Shown here piece after piece: positions 21,672 to 33,481 of a stretch of 64,000 nt of DNA. Position 1 is the stretch's first letter. Each line of letters opens with the position of its first letter. Position numbers and translations under genes: made by a program. Origin of the DNA: Deuterostichococcus epilithicus (Eukaryota > Chlorophyta > Trebouxiophyceae > Prasiolales > Stichococcaceae); the NCBI GenBank assembly GCA_033439295.1, contig JAVTLE010000010.1, positions 372,001 through 436,000 on the forward strand, read 5' to 3'. The notes beneath the pieces were generated by a model. It saw only the letters and a list, made by a program, of their open reading frames with translations, was not told the origin of the DNA and did no database searches.

Positions 21672-22727
21672 GCCTGGAGCAGTTGCGTGGTGCGATTCGC
21701 CGGCCGCGGCTGCCGCGCCGCTGGCGGAGGTCCCCACCTCTGGAAGCGCGCGAGAGGGGCGGCACTATGCTACAGGGTGGCACAGTGACGCCCTGTAGCT
21801 GCCTGCCGCCGCTATCGCACAGCAGGCAGGGTTGCCCCACCTCGGCCGATGCGCTTGAGCGCGCGGGTGTCGTTCTGCAGCTGCTGGCCGCGCCCTGCCA
21901 GTGCTTGGGGGTGCCCGCCGCCAAGAACGCCTCCAGGGCAGGTCCGGCTCGACAGGACATCGGGGACAAAGGCCTTCCCACCGACGGCTGCGAGTCCACG
22001 CAGGAGCCCGTAGCAGCAGCGGCGGTGGCACTGGAGCAGCAGCAACGGTGGCACTGGAGCAGATGCTGCAGTCCAAATCAAATCGTCACCAGCAAGACCG
22101 CCATGCTTTGATGGTGGCTGCCACACAGGGCGCCAGGGACGTGCGCTGCAACTGGAAGAGTATTGATCGACAACAACCTGGTTCGTGCTAAAAATTCATG
22201 CCTGATGCGGTATGGGTGTATTTTTGTAGGCATTTCATGTCAATACGTGCCGCTCGTCTGCCGTGTGTCTGGACATTGAACGGCATGACCTGTGTGTGCT
22301 GTCTTCGTGCATCTTGCTCTGCCCCTGAGGATGGACATGCAGCGAAGAAGAAATTGTCTCACCGCACTGCACTCTACCCAGCGAGTCGTGCAGGCGCATT
22401 GTCGACCCCAGTTGCATCGATGGCTCCTCCTACTACTTACCATTGCTGGTCATGGCTGACACTCATGTTGGTGGAATGCTGCTGGAGTCTCACTATCTTC
22501 TAAGAAGGCGTGCTTGGTGATGGCTGTCAAGGTTTGTGGACACCAATGCGGTCTGGATCGGATATGCTACAATGACTGCCTACCTTAGATAAGCGCTGGC
22601 TTGGGGGTCATGCGGAGTATCATGTCTTCCGCCAGGACGTCAGTCATATTGACCAGAACGCAGTGTTTAAGGAAGACACAGCGCCCGGGCACGCACTTGG
22701 CGCGTGACCTCGTGCAGCGCGTAGCCA
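21672..22727. other. Convergent intergenic region after FTSH11
   Basis: About 1 kb between the FTSH11 stop and the stop of the minus-strand gene at 22728. It should hold both 3' UTRs. The part at 21800-22060 is still GC-rich and open in several frames, but I could not build an exon with matching splice sites there. A GGTGGCACTGGAGCAG unit occurs twice at about 22022-22063. Confidence 0.4.
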
Positions 22728-23626
22728 TCAATCTGCCGAGCCCTGCCGCGCCGCCAGACCCAGAAACTCTGCCAATGGCGTGCCGGCGTCTTTCCGACGA
22801 AAGGTGCGGTTGAAGGCCAGAGTCTCCGCCTCCGGCCACTTGCTGACGGCATAGACATCCCGCCGCTGCGGCGGGGCTTGACCGGCGGCCCCAAACTGCA
22901 GCTGCCATGATGGGGCCGGCTTGCGAATGCGGCATGAGCTGAGTTCACAGGACAGTCTTGACGAATCACGGTGTTGCCGGCGACAGACCATCTCGCCATC
23001 GTCTGATGAATTTTTGCTCACATCAGCGGGGCGGGGGACACAACACAAGGGCTTACCCGTCGGCATCCATGCTGGCTTCTACAGCACGGCCCCCACTTTC
23101 ATGACCCGTCTGTGCTTTGTGAGCGAGCGGACGCATAATTGTAGTTTCTGTCGCCATGCCAGCATCTCGTGCGGCTGCCAGCTCTGGCTTGAGACTGCTG
23201 CCGCCATTATGATCGCCGCCTGACACGGCGGTGCCGCCGCCGCCGCCGCTGACCGATCCCCACCACGGATGCAACGTGGAAGGCTTCTGCTGTCGTGCCC
23301 GGAGCACCTGGGCCTTGCTGCTGGTATTTGGCTGGATGTCGACATCCATACTGTGCAGCGAATGCAGCGTCGCCAACAGCGCGGCAAGTGCGCCCGCTTG
23401 TGGCTGTGCCGGCACTCCCTCCACCTAAATATTCGACAATTCAACAACAGAGCCGCTACACGGTGGTAGCACTGCGCACCAATTGCATTCCCACTGTGCT
23501 GCTGCAGCCTACCTTGGCAAATGCGAACTCGTCCTCGTGCTGGAGCTTTTTGCTTGAGGGATTGGGTGGGAGTTTCAGGCGCTTCTGCACAGGCTTGAGC
23601 GTCCAATCCTCCGCTGGCAAAGCCAT
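22728..23626 (-). CDS. Hypothetical protein, 3 exons, 230 aa
   Basis: Three exons join in frame: 23626-23513 (starts MALPAEDWTLKPVQKRLKLP, ends at AAG|GTAGGC), 23424-23057 (ends GG|GTAAGC) and 22938-22728 (ends LGLAARQGSAD, stop). Third codon positions are strongly G/C in exons 1 and 3. The N-terminus is basic and charged; the middle has a short Leu/Ala-rich helix (ALAALLATLHSLHSM) and then a Gly-rich, low-complexity stretch; the C-terminus is charged (VYAVSKWPEAETLAF then NRTFRRKD). No signal peptide or membrane helix is visible. I do not recognise the family. It is convergent with FTSH11 and divergent from WDR55. Confidence 0.6.
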
Positions 23627-24528
23627 TATGCTGGCATCAACTGCGGCCTACAGCTGTGTGCACTACCCTGCCATGGTTTCGTGACAGTGCTAATGAGTGC
23701 TGCATGCTCATATCATATGATCTGAAGCAGTCCCAGATATGATGTGATAACAGTCAGCACATTCGCATCCGACTCATCGGTCGGTGCCAAGCACTTCGAC
23801 ACCTCGGCATCTCCCGTGACTGTTCCGGATCGCGGGAAGAAAGCGGCTGAGGGTGAGCGACTGGAGAAAATTTCAAAAGGATGGCCCTGAACCTCACGAT
23901 ACATGGCGCACAGGCGCTGGGTCAGCCATCAGAGCGCGCGGGCATTCCAAGATTTGCAGGGGGACGATCGTATGAACGGCACGCTGCCCCGTTGTAGGAC
24001 TCCAGATCGATCGTGCCAGACTTGCTTTTGCATTGCTGCTCGCGTCACACCGAAGTCTGAGTGTAGGATTGCGGTTGAGTACGCCGGTGCCGCACCGTCA
24101 GCGCATGTCGTGCTCCAAATCCTGTGGAGCATGATCTGACACTCCTTCCGGGAGTACAGGGGAGGAGGATCAGCTCGCACACGAAAGACACAACCGCAGT
24201 ATCGGATCGCCCGAAATTGCTCGGAGCTACGTCGTTGGAGACCACCGTCGGGATGCCAGATCTCAAGCCGGCGGCACGGGAGGGAGCGGCCGTCATTGTG
24301 CATTATGGTGCCCAGCCCATGGTCAGCCTCTGCTCTCGCCCACTTGGCGACTCTATCAGCTCCCCTGAACTGGCCTATGATCCCCACTGGCCTCCCAGCC
24401 ACCCAGCCTGCGCCCGCGCATCTGACTCGCATGCGGCGGGTTCACAGGATGCCCAGCAGTTGCCTCTGCCTTTGCATGCAGCGTCAGTCTGCATCTACGC
24501 TGCAACTGCCAACCCGGTGCCTTCGCAG
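23627..24528. promoter_or_regulatory. Divergent region upstream of WDR55, including its unresolved first exon
   Basis: About 0.9 kb between two divergent genes. The short first exon of WDR55 (about ten residues in plant relatives) must lie here or just before 24529, but no candidate ATG gave a convincing donor in phase 0. No other feature is supported. Confidence 0.35.
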
Positions 24529-27500
24529 GACTGCGTCCTGCATCCCAGCGAGCCGCTCGTGGCGGCGGCGCTCATCTCCGGGCACCTAGAGACTCACCGC
24601 TACGATGCCGCCGCCAGCACGGCGGTTGCAGCACTGAGCATCAAGGAGAGTTGTCGCACCAGATCTTTTATAGTCCGTCTCCTGGCACCTGGCAGCGCAG
24701 CGTCATACCACCGCCACGTTCAGAGTTGGCCAGCAGGGCAGCACAGCGTTTGGCACAGCACCGTCAAAACCCTTCAGATGCTGGAGGTGCTTTGCAGAGT
24801 CGCCCCAGTAGCCGAAGCCAGATGAAGCAAATATGCCTTCCCTCTCCATCAGGGAAGCAGGACACATCGTGCGCCGCATCCCGACTACCGAACTGGGCCT
24901 CACGCATGCTGCAGGCGCACGCCGAGTCGGCGCGGGCAGTGCGCTTCTCGCCAGACGGCCGCCTGCTGGTGACCGCCTCTGCGGACCAGTCCATTCTGGC
25001 AGTGGACGTCGCCACGGGAAAGCCCGCCGCACGGAAGGCTGCCGCGCACCCCACGGGCGTCGACAGGCTCATGTTTGTGTCGGACACCTGCCTTGCGTCA
25101 GGTAGGGACCCGCATGGTGCCTTACTTGTTCAACTTGTGCATCTGCAGCGAGACTTCTGTGCCCACACTGGAGTTCTGCAACTTACAGAGCGGCGGATCC
25201 GCATGGTCTTTCTATACGACCAAAGCCGCCCTCAACAGCCAGCAGCTGCAGGGCACAGTACAGAGCCCGGCAGCTCCTGCCCGCCTCCCACAACCTCGCG
25301 GTCAGGCGCCCACGAGACGTGCACCGCAGCCCCACAAACCGGCTTGCCTGGCTGTCCGCAGGTGACGACGACGGCGGCATCAGGCTCTGGGACACGCGGC
25401 AGCGCGACGCCTGCGGCGCCTTTTGCGCGCACACGGACTATGTCTCCGATTTTGCGCTGCACGAGCGGGAACGCACGCTGCTGGCGGCCAGCGGCGATGG
25501 CACGCTGTCCGTCAACGACCTGCGCACCTTCAAGGTGGCGCAGCTTTTGGGGGCTTTTTGCAGGGGCGTTGTCTGGAAGGCTGGCAGAACACCTTCCAGG
25601 AGGCAACAGAGGGGGCAGGGAGCCAGAAGTGTGGTACTTCACAGCTTGGGAGTCTTCCATCAGGGCTGCGTCATCTGTATCAAGCAGGCGCTGGGGAGGT
25701 CGCAGGGTGACGCGCAGGACGAGGAGCATATCGCTGTCACTGCTGCAGCGCCGCTGACTGCCTCCGGCAGGCGCGGGCGCGGCCGGAGGACGATGATGAG
25801 GAGGAGTCTACCCTGCTGGCGACAGTGCAAGGTTGTTTATGTTTTTGGCGCGGTTGCTGACCGTGCAGCGACCTCCTCCGGCAGGTGCGGGCACGGTCGG
25901 AGGACGATGCCGAGGAGGAGTTGACGTCGCTGGCGGTGCTCAAACGAGGAAAGAAGGTGGTGGCGGGCGCCTCAGACGGCGTGCTCAACATCTTCAGCTG
26001 GGGTTACTGGAACGGCTGCAGCGACCGCTACCCAGGTGTGTGGTGCTGTTGCCTGTTCGAAGTCGAAGTCGTTGGCGAGGCATGCTCGGCATCTCCAGCT
26101 TAGGCTACTGGAACAGCTGCAGCGTCCGCTGCCCGCGTGCATGTATCGGAAGCCGTTGGGGTCCCTTCCCAAGAATTTGGTTCTGCATCGGGTAGATGGC
26201 TGGATGGCCAGATGAGAGCAGCATTTGGCTTCAAACTTTTGAGCGGGTCTGGATCTGCCATCTGCTCGAAGCTCACCAAGGCCAGCCGTTGAGCCTGTCA
26301 GCCAGCTTTGCCGACAATGGGCAGCGGCAGCCACAGCATGATAGTCCAAATGGCCCAGGCTCCGCACTCGTCAAGCCGATGCCAATCTTGCAGGGCACCC
26401 TGCGCCTGTGGACTGCATGGCAGTGCTCGACGATAGCACTGTCGCCACTGGCGCCGCGGACGGCATCATCCGCCTGATCAGCATTCAGGTGAAGATTGAG
26501 CAGGATCGTGGGAGGAGTGGAGACGGACGTAGTCTTGCGATGCTGGCCGCTGCGACCGGCTCGCCCCTCCTGTATCAACCACCAGCTATCCTGTGCATAC
26601 TGTCGCTTGGAGCCAGCCGTCCCAGTCCAGCCTGCATGTCAGATTGGTTCATTGCTCTGCCTGGTGCGCATGCCAGCACGACGCTGGCCGTGCTGCGCAG
26701 TGATGGTATCATGTGCATTGCTTGGCTGTGCTGCTGCAACTCGACGTCGGAAGCTGACTCGACCGGGTGCATGACACGCAGCCGCACAGGATGCTGGGGG
26801 TGCTGGGCAGTCACGGCGGTCCTGCCAGCGGTGGCGGCGGCAGCGTGGCAGCATCAGACTCGGAGGGCGACCCAGTGCAGGCTCTGGCATTCTGCTCCAC
26901 GCGGCAGCTGCTGGCGTCTGCCGGCCTCGACGACACGGTGAGTTGCTTCTAGGCTCCAGAGAAACAAACTGAAAGCATGAGGAAGATAAGTGGACGATCT
27001 TGCAGCAGCAATGCACAGCATATGAGCTGGGGAGGCATGCTCGACAAAGTCCAGGTTCAAGCCCGTGAGCTTCCTGCTGTCATTTTGCCTGTAGGTGCGG
27101 CTCTGGGACTTGACAGCAGCCAGCAGCGAGGAAGAAGCAGACGCAGTGGCAGATGGCGTAGGCACAGACGCAGACGAGCAACAGGTAAGACGCCTTTTCT
27201 GAAGCCGTTCATCTTGGATGTGGCGCCACGATTGACAGCTGACAACAGCTGCAGCTAGGTGTTCAACTCTCTTGTCGATCCTAGGGCTGCCGCCTGATGC
27301 TGTCTCATAGACTCACTTGCATGCGCTGGCTCTGCTTGCAGGAGGATGAAGGGGCTCAGTCGGCAACAGTGAACGGCGCCGCGCTAGCCGCAGCGGCGCA
27401 GCAGACGGCACCGTCAGACGACAACTCGGACAGTGCCGACGAGCCGAAGCAACAGCGGAAGCGCAAGGGGAAAAGGGGCTTCCACAAAATTGGCAAGCGC

Positions 27501-27539
27501 GGCGGAACGGCCAACCCGGCATTCTTCGAAGACCTTTGA
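24529..27539 (+). CDS. WDR55: WDR55/Jip5-family WD40 repeat protein (5' exon missing from the model)
   Basis: Exons 24529-24624, 24915-25101, 25362-25534, 25885-26035, 26394-26488, 26782-26937, 27095-27184 and 27342-27539 join in frame to 381 residues. They follow plant WDR55 blade by blade: DCVLHPSEPLVAAALISGHL; SARAVRFSPDGRLLVTASAD; GDDDGGIRLWDTRQRDACGA; LAASGDGTLSVNDLRTFK; LNIFSWGYWNGCSDRYPG; ADGIIRLISIQ; LLASAGLDDTVRLWDL. The basic tail (KRKGKRGFHKIGKRGG) ends in a phenylalanine-containing FFEDL, as in the family. WDR55/Jip5 proteins act in nucleolar pre-rRNA processing, and in plants are also described as DDB1-binding. The first ten or so residues are not located. The second exon's donor (GCG|GTTGCA) is weak. 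Two exon-fragment copies sit in its introns. Confidence 0.9.
25761..25946 (+). repeat. Tandem copy of the 5' part of WDR55 exon 5
   Basis: 25761-25831 repeats 25875-25946, including the acceptor CCTCCGGCAG. The upstream copy reads RARPEDDDEEESTLLATVQ, the functional exon RARSEDDAEEELTSLAVL. The copy runs into a possible donor (GCAAG|GTTGTT) after 61 bases, so inclusion would shift the frame. It may be a dead or a poison exon. Confidence 0.75.
25988..26140 (+). repeat. Copy of the 3' part of WDR55 exon 5
   Basis: 25988-26041 (NIFSWGYWNGCSDRYPG and donor) recurs at 26089-26142 as ISSLGYWNSCSVRCPR, about 75% identical by eye. The copy lies inside the next intron and has lost the GT donor at the matching place. 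Confidence 0.7.
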
Positions 27540-28201
27540 CCCTCTGAGATCAGTCGTCGTTGCGCGACCGCGTGGTCTGTGCGCAAAATATCGAAAGACG
27601 TTAGATTGCTTACGGGCATTCTGTACGAGTGCAGGGAGATGCCTCGACCCACAAGTCTGCCCTTAATTCACACGTGAGTACCAATCAGGGCGTCTGCTGG
27701 GAAGTGTGCCTTGACCAAGGCCGTTACGCCGCCCACCGTTCACGAAGTCTCCAGTTTGACCAGGCTTTTCAGAAATTTTGAGAAGTGCCATCAAGGCAAC
27801 AAAAAACCTAATCAAGGATGATTCGCAGCGGGCGCTGCGTGGGATGTTCCGCAACTCGAAAGGTGACTGCTTTGCAGCCCTTGGACCTGAGAACACCCTG
27901 TGCGATGAACACCAGTTTAACAAAGTTGCATCACACATTGTTGAGCACCAGCCTGCACCACATCTGATGATTGCGTCCATTGTGCTTTTTGCAGTCCAGC
28001 TTCGATCTGGATGCATCAGCGCGTCGGTGCGCTTGTCAGGGCGCCCGACTTCCAGCTGCTGCTGAATGTGGTGGAACGCGCCACGGCGCCGTCTGCAGCG
28101 TGGCCGGTGCTCATGGAGCGGGCCATTACGCTCATCTCCACAGCGTTCACCGCAACCTAGACTGCCACAGTCACTGCACTGCCTGATGCCAAGCGATGAA
28201 T
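27540..28201. other. Convergent intergenic region, WDR55 and helical-protein 3' ends
   Basis: 662 bp between the stop codons of two convergent genes. The base composition is less G/C-rich than the exons around it. A long minus-strand open frame crosses it but has no codon bias and runs through introns of the neighbour, so it was not called. No polyadenylation motif stands out. Confidence 0.4.
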
Positions 28202-31200
28202 TCAGCACCCTGAGAAGTATTGGCGGCTCCGCGCCCGCGGGGGCACCTCCAACAGCGCCGTCATGTTCGCGTCTGCCTCCTCTGCGGTCACCGCCGGCCG
28301 CGCATCTGGCTGCGGCGATGGCGGCGCCGCCTGGCCCAGCAGCGCAGCATCGACCTGCAGCAAACCACTGGGCGGCTGTGCTGGTGTGCAGCACAGTGGA
28401 CATTTGGGACACCTTGACTGCCAGGGTGTCCTGCACCTTTGAAGAGCGGCAGCAAGCGCTTGTGCAACCCGACATCCAGGGGCAGCGCCTGCAGGGCAAA
28501 CCTCCTGCAAATGCCGTAAAGGCTGACCAGGCGCATCCACTCATCAAGCAGCCGAGAAGCTGGCGGGCAGGCAGTCAACGTCGCTGCGGCCGGCGCTGCA
28601 CCGCCGCAATGCCGTTTCCACCCTCGCATCTGTGTGCCGGACTGCCGTGGCCGCCAACACGACCCGCCTGCTGCAGCAGCGCCTTGCCGCGCGCCTTGCC
28701 AAGCACCTTGCAGAGGCGCTCCGCCTGGCGTGCCCAGGAGCACTCGCCGCTGGGGCGCAGCGCGGCCAGCGCGGCGCCGCTGCCCGCTGCCGCAGCCGCC
28801 AGCAGCCACAGTGCGTCCTGCAGCAGCTCAGCCGCCAGCGGACAGGGGTCGCAAGCGAGGGGTTTTGCAGGTCTTCGTTGACGTGCCGGGCTCCGGACGG
28901 CAGGTCTCACTGAATGCGCCGTGGGGGCCCTGCGGCTGCCCTGACGCTTCAGCTGTACAGGATCTTATGCTGCTCAGTGTGCGCACAGGAGGCCCTCCCG
29001 GCCACTTCTACGGACTCCCATGCCAGCACCGCAGCGCCAGGGCCGCCTAGCAGCGGCGATGCCCACTAGCGCCAGTGCTCTGGATGGGGCTGCCGGCTCG
29101 GTGGCGGTGCCAAATGGTTCCACGGTCGGTGCCTATGCTGGGACGCACTCTTTTTTCTTCCAGGTCAGCAAGTCCGCACTTGGAGGCCTGACGCCAGTTT
29201 TCGGTCTACCAGCCAGGCCAGCGCGCGGCTGAGCAGCGAGACGCAGCAAGCGGTGCGCACCGCCGCAGCCGCCGCAGGTGCGGGCGGCGCCGCTGCTGCC
29301 GCTGCCGTGCCCTGCTGGCCCGACGCCGCCAGCACCGCCAGGCCCTTCAGCACGCTGCATGCCGTGCTCAGAGCGCGCACTGCGGAGTCGACGGCATGCT
29401 GGTCCGCTGGCGCGCTGGCCACCGCCGACGCCAGGGCGTGGTCTAGCATGGCGACCGCCGCCTGTGCAGGGAAGGGTTTAAGGTCTCAGGGTTTCAGGCG
29501 ACTTTGGGTGCCAGATCAATCCGCGTTTGAAAACGGAAGCCAGCTGGCCGGCTTGGCGGGGTGGCAGCGGCGGGGCGGCAAGAAGGCAGAGCGCAGGGCT
29601 TGCCGAAGAGAAAGGAAGATGGTAGGTCAATGGTGCCAGAGTCTTTCCCTTTCCTTCAAGTTCAGGTGCCTGGTAGTAGCCCGTCATCAGCAGCAGCATC
29701 TTGGGTGCGCCCAGGAGCACTGCCCGCGGTATGCGCCCGGGGGGAGCAGTTGCTGACTGGTGTGCCATGGTGATGTGCAGGCAGCTGCTACCGAATTTCA
29801 GGCGCTGGGCATGTCCTGCATGAATGCACGACTGCTCGGCACTGGCGCCTCTGGCACTGGCGCCTCACCTGTCAATGACCGCCAGCGTCCTGGCCCACAG
29901 CACGAGCACGCCCGAGTCGACGCCTGCCTCGGCAGCGCCCTGGCACAGCGGCTCGAGCCGCAGCAGCAGCGCGGCCGCCGCCGCTGCCGCGTCATGCCTG
30001 CGCCATCACGGTGCAGCACAGCAGCCACCGTTGCCGAGCTGGCGGCGCAGTCCAGTAGATCGCCCGTCAGCAGCACCAGTTCAATGGCGGAGTCTGGCGT
30101 GCCGTCAAGGTCCATTGCCGCATGGCACACCGTCAGGCTGTGCCTGAGCCCAAAGACGAGGTTCTCCTGGCTCATCGTGATGTGGGGTGTGCCGCTGCCG
30201 CGGGCGCCGGCGGCGGCTTCCTCGCCGCCGGGTTTGCTGGGGCTGTTGCCGCCGCCGCCGCCGCTGCCGCCGTCCCGCTTGCTGCCGCCGGCGGCTGCCG
30301 GAGCATCCGTGCGGTCTGGCTGGCTAGCGGGGCGCTCAGTGGGTGGGCGCACCACCCTCTCGGCCAGCTGCCGGGCGATTGTGGCGGCGCAGGGCAGCAC
30401 AAGAGCAGCATCCGCTTCTGCGGCGTGGTCGCAGGCGGGACCCAGCACCAAAGCAGCCGCCACCAGGCGTGCGCCGCCGTCCTCGGCCTTTTTGGCGGTG
30501 AGCGCTGCCCACTGCACCGTACAAATGACTGCCGGCGCCAGCGCACCCACCACAGCCGCCCGTTTGCTTTGCGACTGGTCCAGCACCAGCCCGGCCATGG
30601 CGCTGGCTGCCACCAGGGGCACGGCCTGCGGCCGCACGGCGTCCATCCGCGCCACCAGGCCCTGCTGTCGCAGTGCGACGCCGATGCGGGGCGCCAGCAG
30701 CAGCCGCGCCTCCCGATCGCCGCACGGCTGCAGGCAGGCGGCCAGGGCGCTGAAGGCTGCGAATTTCACACGGAGGCTGAGGCTGTCGTCGCCGAGCAGT
30801 GCGCCAAACAGCAGCAGGTGTTCGGCTTTGGCGCCGCAGTGGACGCTCTGTGTGACAGGCTCTGTGCGTGCCTGTCAGGGCCGCACACGCGGCGGGTCAG
30901 GAGTGGCTGAGGGCGCATGGCGTGCAGCGTGCTGTATTGGCATACCCGGCATCTGCTGTGGTGTGCAGGGCTGACCATCGCAGCTGATTCTGCGCAGGCC
31001 TCGGCTTCTCAGGCAGCCTCCTGGACTGTTGGACTGCAGTACCCTGCATCTGCCCATAGCAGTGAGCAGGGCGCACATTTGCGAAGGTGGCTATACTGTG
31101 TCCGAACTGTCGCACAGTTGCATGGTGTGGCAGGAGTGGCTCACCTCTGACATATCGCTATGCCTCGCTCTCTGAGGTGACGCCAGGCGGCCGGCCCTGG

Positions 31201-31452
31201 GTGCAGTCCCGCGTCCACTGCGCTGAACACCGCCTGGAGCTCGCCTCCTTTGATGAGGTGTTGGCCATGCTGTCTGATCCACCTGTCTTCGGGACTGGGA
31301 CCAGCGAAGAATATTCACTCGGGTCGACAACTATTTCAGAGCTGGCGTTACGGACACCGGATCCGCACGCGCACCACCGCTTCGACAGCGTCGTCGGCAT
31401 CTTACCTTTCAGAAAACGTCCAATGCATCGCCTGCAACAGTCGTGCCGCCAT
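28202..31452 (-). CDS. Hypothetical Ala/Leu-rich helical protein (possible HEAT/armadillo-like solenoid)
   Basis: Exon 1 (31452-31406, MAARLLQAMHWTFSE) ends at a strong AAAG|GTAAGA donor and joins in phase to 31282-31145 (HLIKGGELQAVFSAVDAGLH). The long exon from about 30866 (LLLFGALLGDDSLSLRVKFA) runs to about 29863 and is followed by 29780-29660, 29460-29170, 28835-28600, about 28520-28450 and a last exon ending RSRQYFSGC at 28202. The product is made of short amphipathic Ala/Leu helices broken by a Gly/Ser/Lys-rich loop (about 30340-30190), which looks like a helical solenoid; no family was recognised. One exon near 31060-30970 is uncertain. Within the long exon the frame changes near 30005 (GDGAG to DAAAAAALLLRL), by a one-base error, a real frameshift or an unrecognised intron. 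One intron appears to use a GC donor (CAG|GCACCT). Confidence 0.6.
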
Positions 31453-31991
31453 GTTGCAAGCCTCAGGCTGGAGTCGCTCACATCCGCCGGCTAGATTTTG
31501 TCGTGCAGAAGGGACGCGACGTGCAGCACTCGGACTGATTCGTAGATGAGGGGGTTCAAAACACCTCGGCAAAGCAGAAACCGTTGAACGGCGCACTGCA
31601 ACTCTGCAAGTACATCTGATCACCTGCGAGGCATTACCGAGGGCACATCATGCAACACTTGCTGGTGTGAAGTTGATTTGTCTGTCGGGAAATCCTTTGG
31701 CGGGAGCGCTTCCTATAGCTGCTGACGTGTCGTATTGTGTTGTCCCCGATATATTTGCAAGCGGATTCTGCGCCGTCTGCAGATCTCGATAGAGTTCCTA
31801 GACGCTGACGCCTTGCTGTGATCGCCCTTGCTGATGAATAGCTTCGCCTCAGTCTATTGCCACATCGATCAAAAGTCGCGCATAGATACGAACCGTCGCC
31901 GAAAACGATCGCAGCCAGAGAGCTGCGCTGCTGTATAGGTGGCTTGATTCTCATTTGCTTTCACCTCAAAGCTCCACCAGCACTGAACCCG
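31453..31991. promoter_or_regulatory. Short divergent promoter region
   Basis: 539 bp separate the start codons of the minus-strand helical gene and the plus-strand 95-residue gene. It is clearly more A/T-rich than its surroundings (for example 31660-31960). No defined element could be named. Confidence 0.45.
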
Positions 31992-32417
31992 ATGGCTCCC
32001 GAGCAGGGCAAGCGCGCGCCGCTCAGGTATGGTCTGCGCTGGTGCACGCCGCGCCTGCTGCTGCACGCGTGCCCCTCCGTGCTGCAAAATCTTTCATACC
32101 AGCTGCGTCTCTGAAGCCCCAATCTGCAGGTTTCCGGATGCGCAGCCTTACCTCTGCGCTGCAGGCCGCCGCGGCAGGCGATGGTGGATGCCGCCGAAAA
32201 GGCGATCTCCGACAAAGCTGCCATGCTTGGGTCGGAGAAAGCCCGGCCGCTGGTGGCGGTCCTCTTCAGCCGGACGATCCGGAAGGCACCGGAGGTCGCC
32301 TGGCAGTTCTTCATCGGCCAAATATGCGCCGAGTTCTTTGGGTGCGCGGTCTGCTTTTGGGCCATATCCAAATCCTTCTGCGAATTTGCGCCTGTCACTG
32401 GTCGGATGCTGCGCTGA
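31992..32417 (+). CDS. Small hypothetical protein, 2 exons, 95 aa
   Basis: Exon 1 (31992-32026) encodes MAPEQGKRAPL and ends at CTCAG|GTATGG; exon 2 (32165-32417) joins in phase 2 after GCTGCAG and reads PPRQAMVDAAEKAISDKAAM, then a hydrophobic stretch FFIGQICAEFFGCAVCFWAI, and ends VTGRMLR. Third positions are strongly G/C on this strand, which separates it from two open frames on the other strand. The basic N-terminus and one probable membrane-spanning helix would fit a small organellar membrane protein; that is inference. An ATG at 32181 could give an unspliced 78-residue form. Confidence 0.55.
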
Positions 32418-32653
32418 CAAGGCTGGATCGAGCTGAGCTGTCCACTGCAGCAGCGCCATGCGTTTCGTCCTGAAGAGTGCACCATGCATGTTGTGCATGA
32501 GGTTGCCCACTGCTCAAGCCGGCAGTGCAGTGCAGCGGCTCAACCTGCACCTTCCCGCAGCTGCGCTGATCTCGGGCCGGAAAGGCTTACATCGATGTGC
32601 ACATGGTAAGCACCGCACATCATCAAAAGTGCCAAAATGGCAGGGAGGAGGGT

Positions 32654-33450
32654 GCGGACAACGAGTCCGAGGCGCTGGTGCCCCTCATGGCGCTGCTGGG
32701 CGGCGGCTGGGAGCTGCGGGTGTCTGCCCTGGCCCTGGCGGCGGCCAGCGGGCTGCTTTGCCTGCAGGACGAGCGCTCAGCAAAACTGCAAACGGTGATC
32801 GGGAGGGCTCAGGAGGCTGCGGCGGGGGGCACCCTCAGGGCACATGACGAGGCGGAGGCGTTCCAGGCGACCCTCGTTAAGAGGCAAGATCAGCGCGGTG
32901 CCTTTGCACTGGCGGCGGCGCCGCAGCTGCTGGCGGCGCTGCACCGTCCAGGGCTGGTCGAGGTGAGACAGGATGGTGGGTACTCCTGATGAGGGGCAGT
33001 TGGCGGGTGCACCAGACGGCCACTGCTGGACTGCGGGAGACCTCAGATGGTACACCGCTGCCGTTTCAATGAAACATGGCCTGCAGGGTCCTCGAGCGCT
33101 TCAGCTTCTGTGCACCGGTGTTGCGGTGCAGCCACTCGCAGAGCGGTCTCACGGTGCAAATGCACCTTCGTGGTGACGGCTCGTTTGGCATCGTCCACAT
33201 ACAATTTGTGCACAAATTATGACACTCAAAGTGGACTCCATACGCTTTGATGCAGGCGACGCTGGCTCTGAAGCCGGATGCGGCCGCATGCATTGGCAAT
33301 GCATTGCTTTGCGCATGGGACACTCAGGTCGAGCTCGAGGCCAAGCACGCTGCCGCCACAGCAGAGGCCCTGGCCAGTGCGCGGGCTCTGGCAGCCGCCG
33401 GCCGCAAGCGAGCGGCCCTAACGGCCGGCAAGCTGTCAGGGGATGCGCCA

Positions 33451-33481
<31 letters not shown>

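Noticed and set aside
27663-28547. 294-residue minus-strand open frame
   Set aside because: It lacks G/C third-position bias and runs across the final introns of the helical gene, whose exons here are better supported in another frame.
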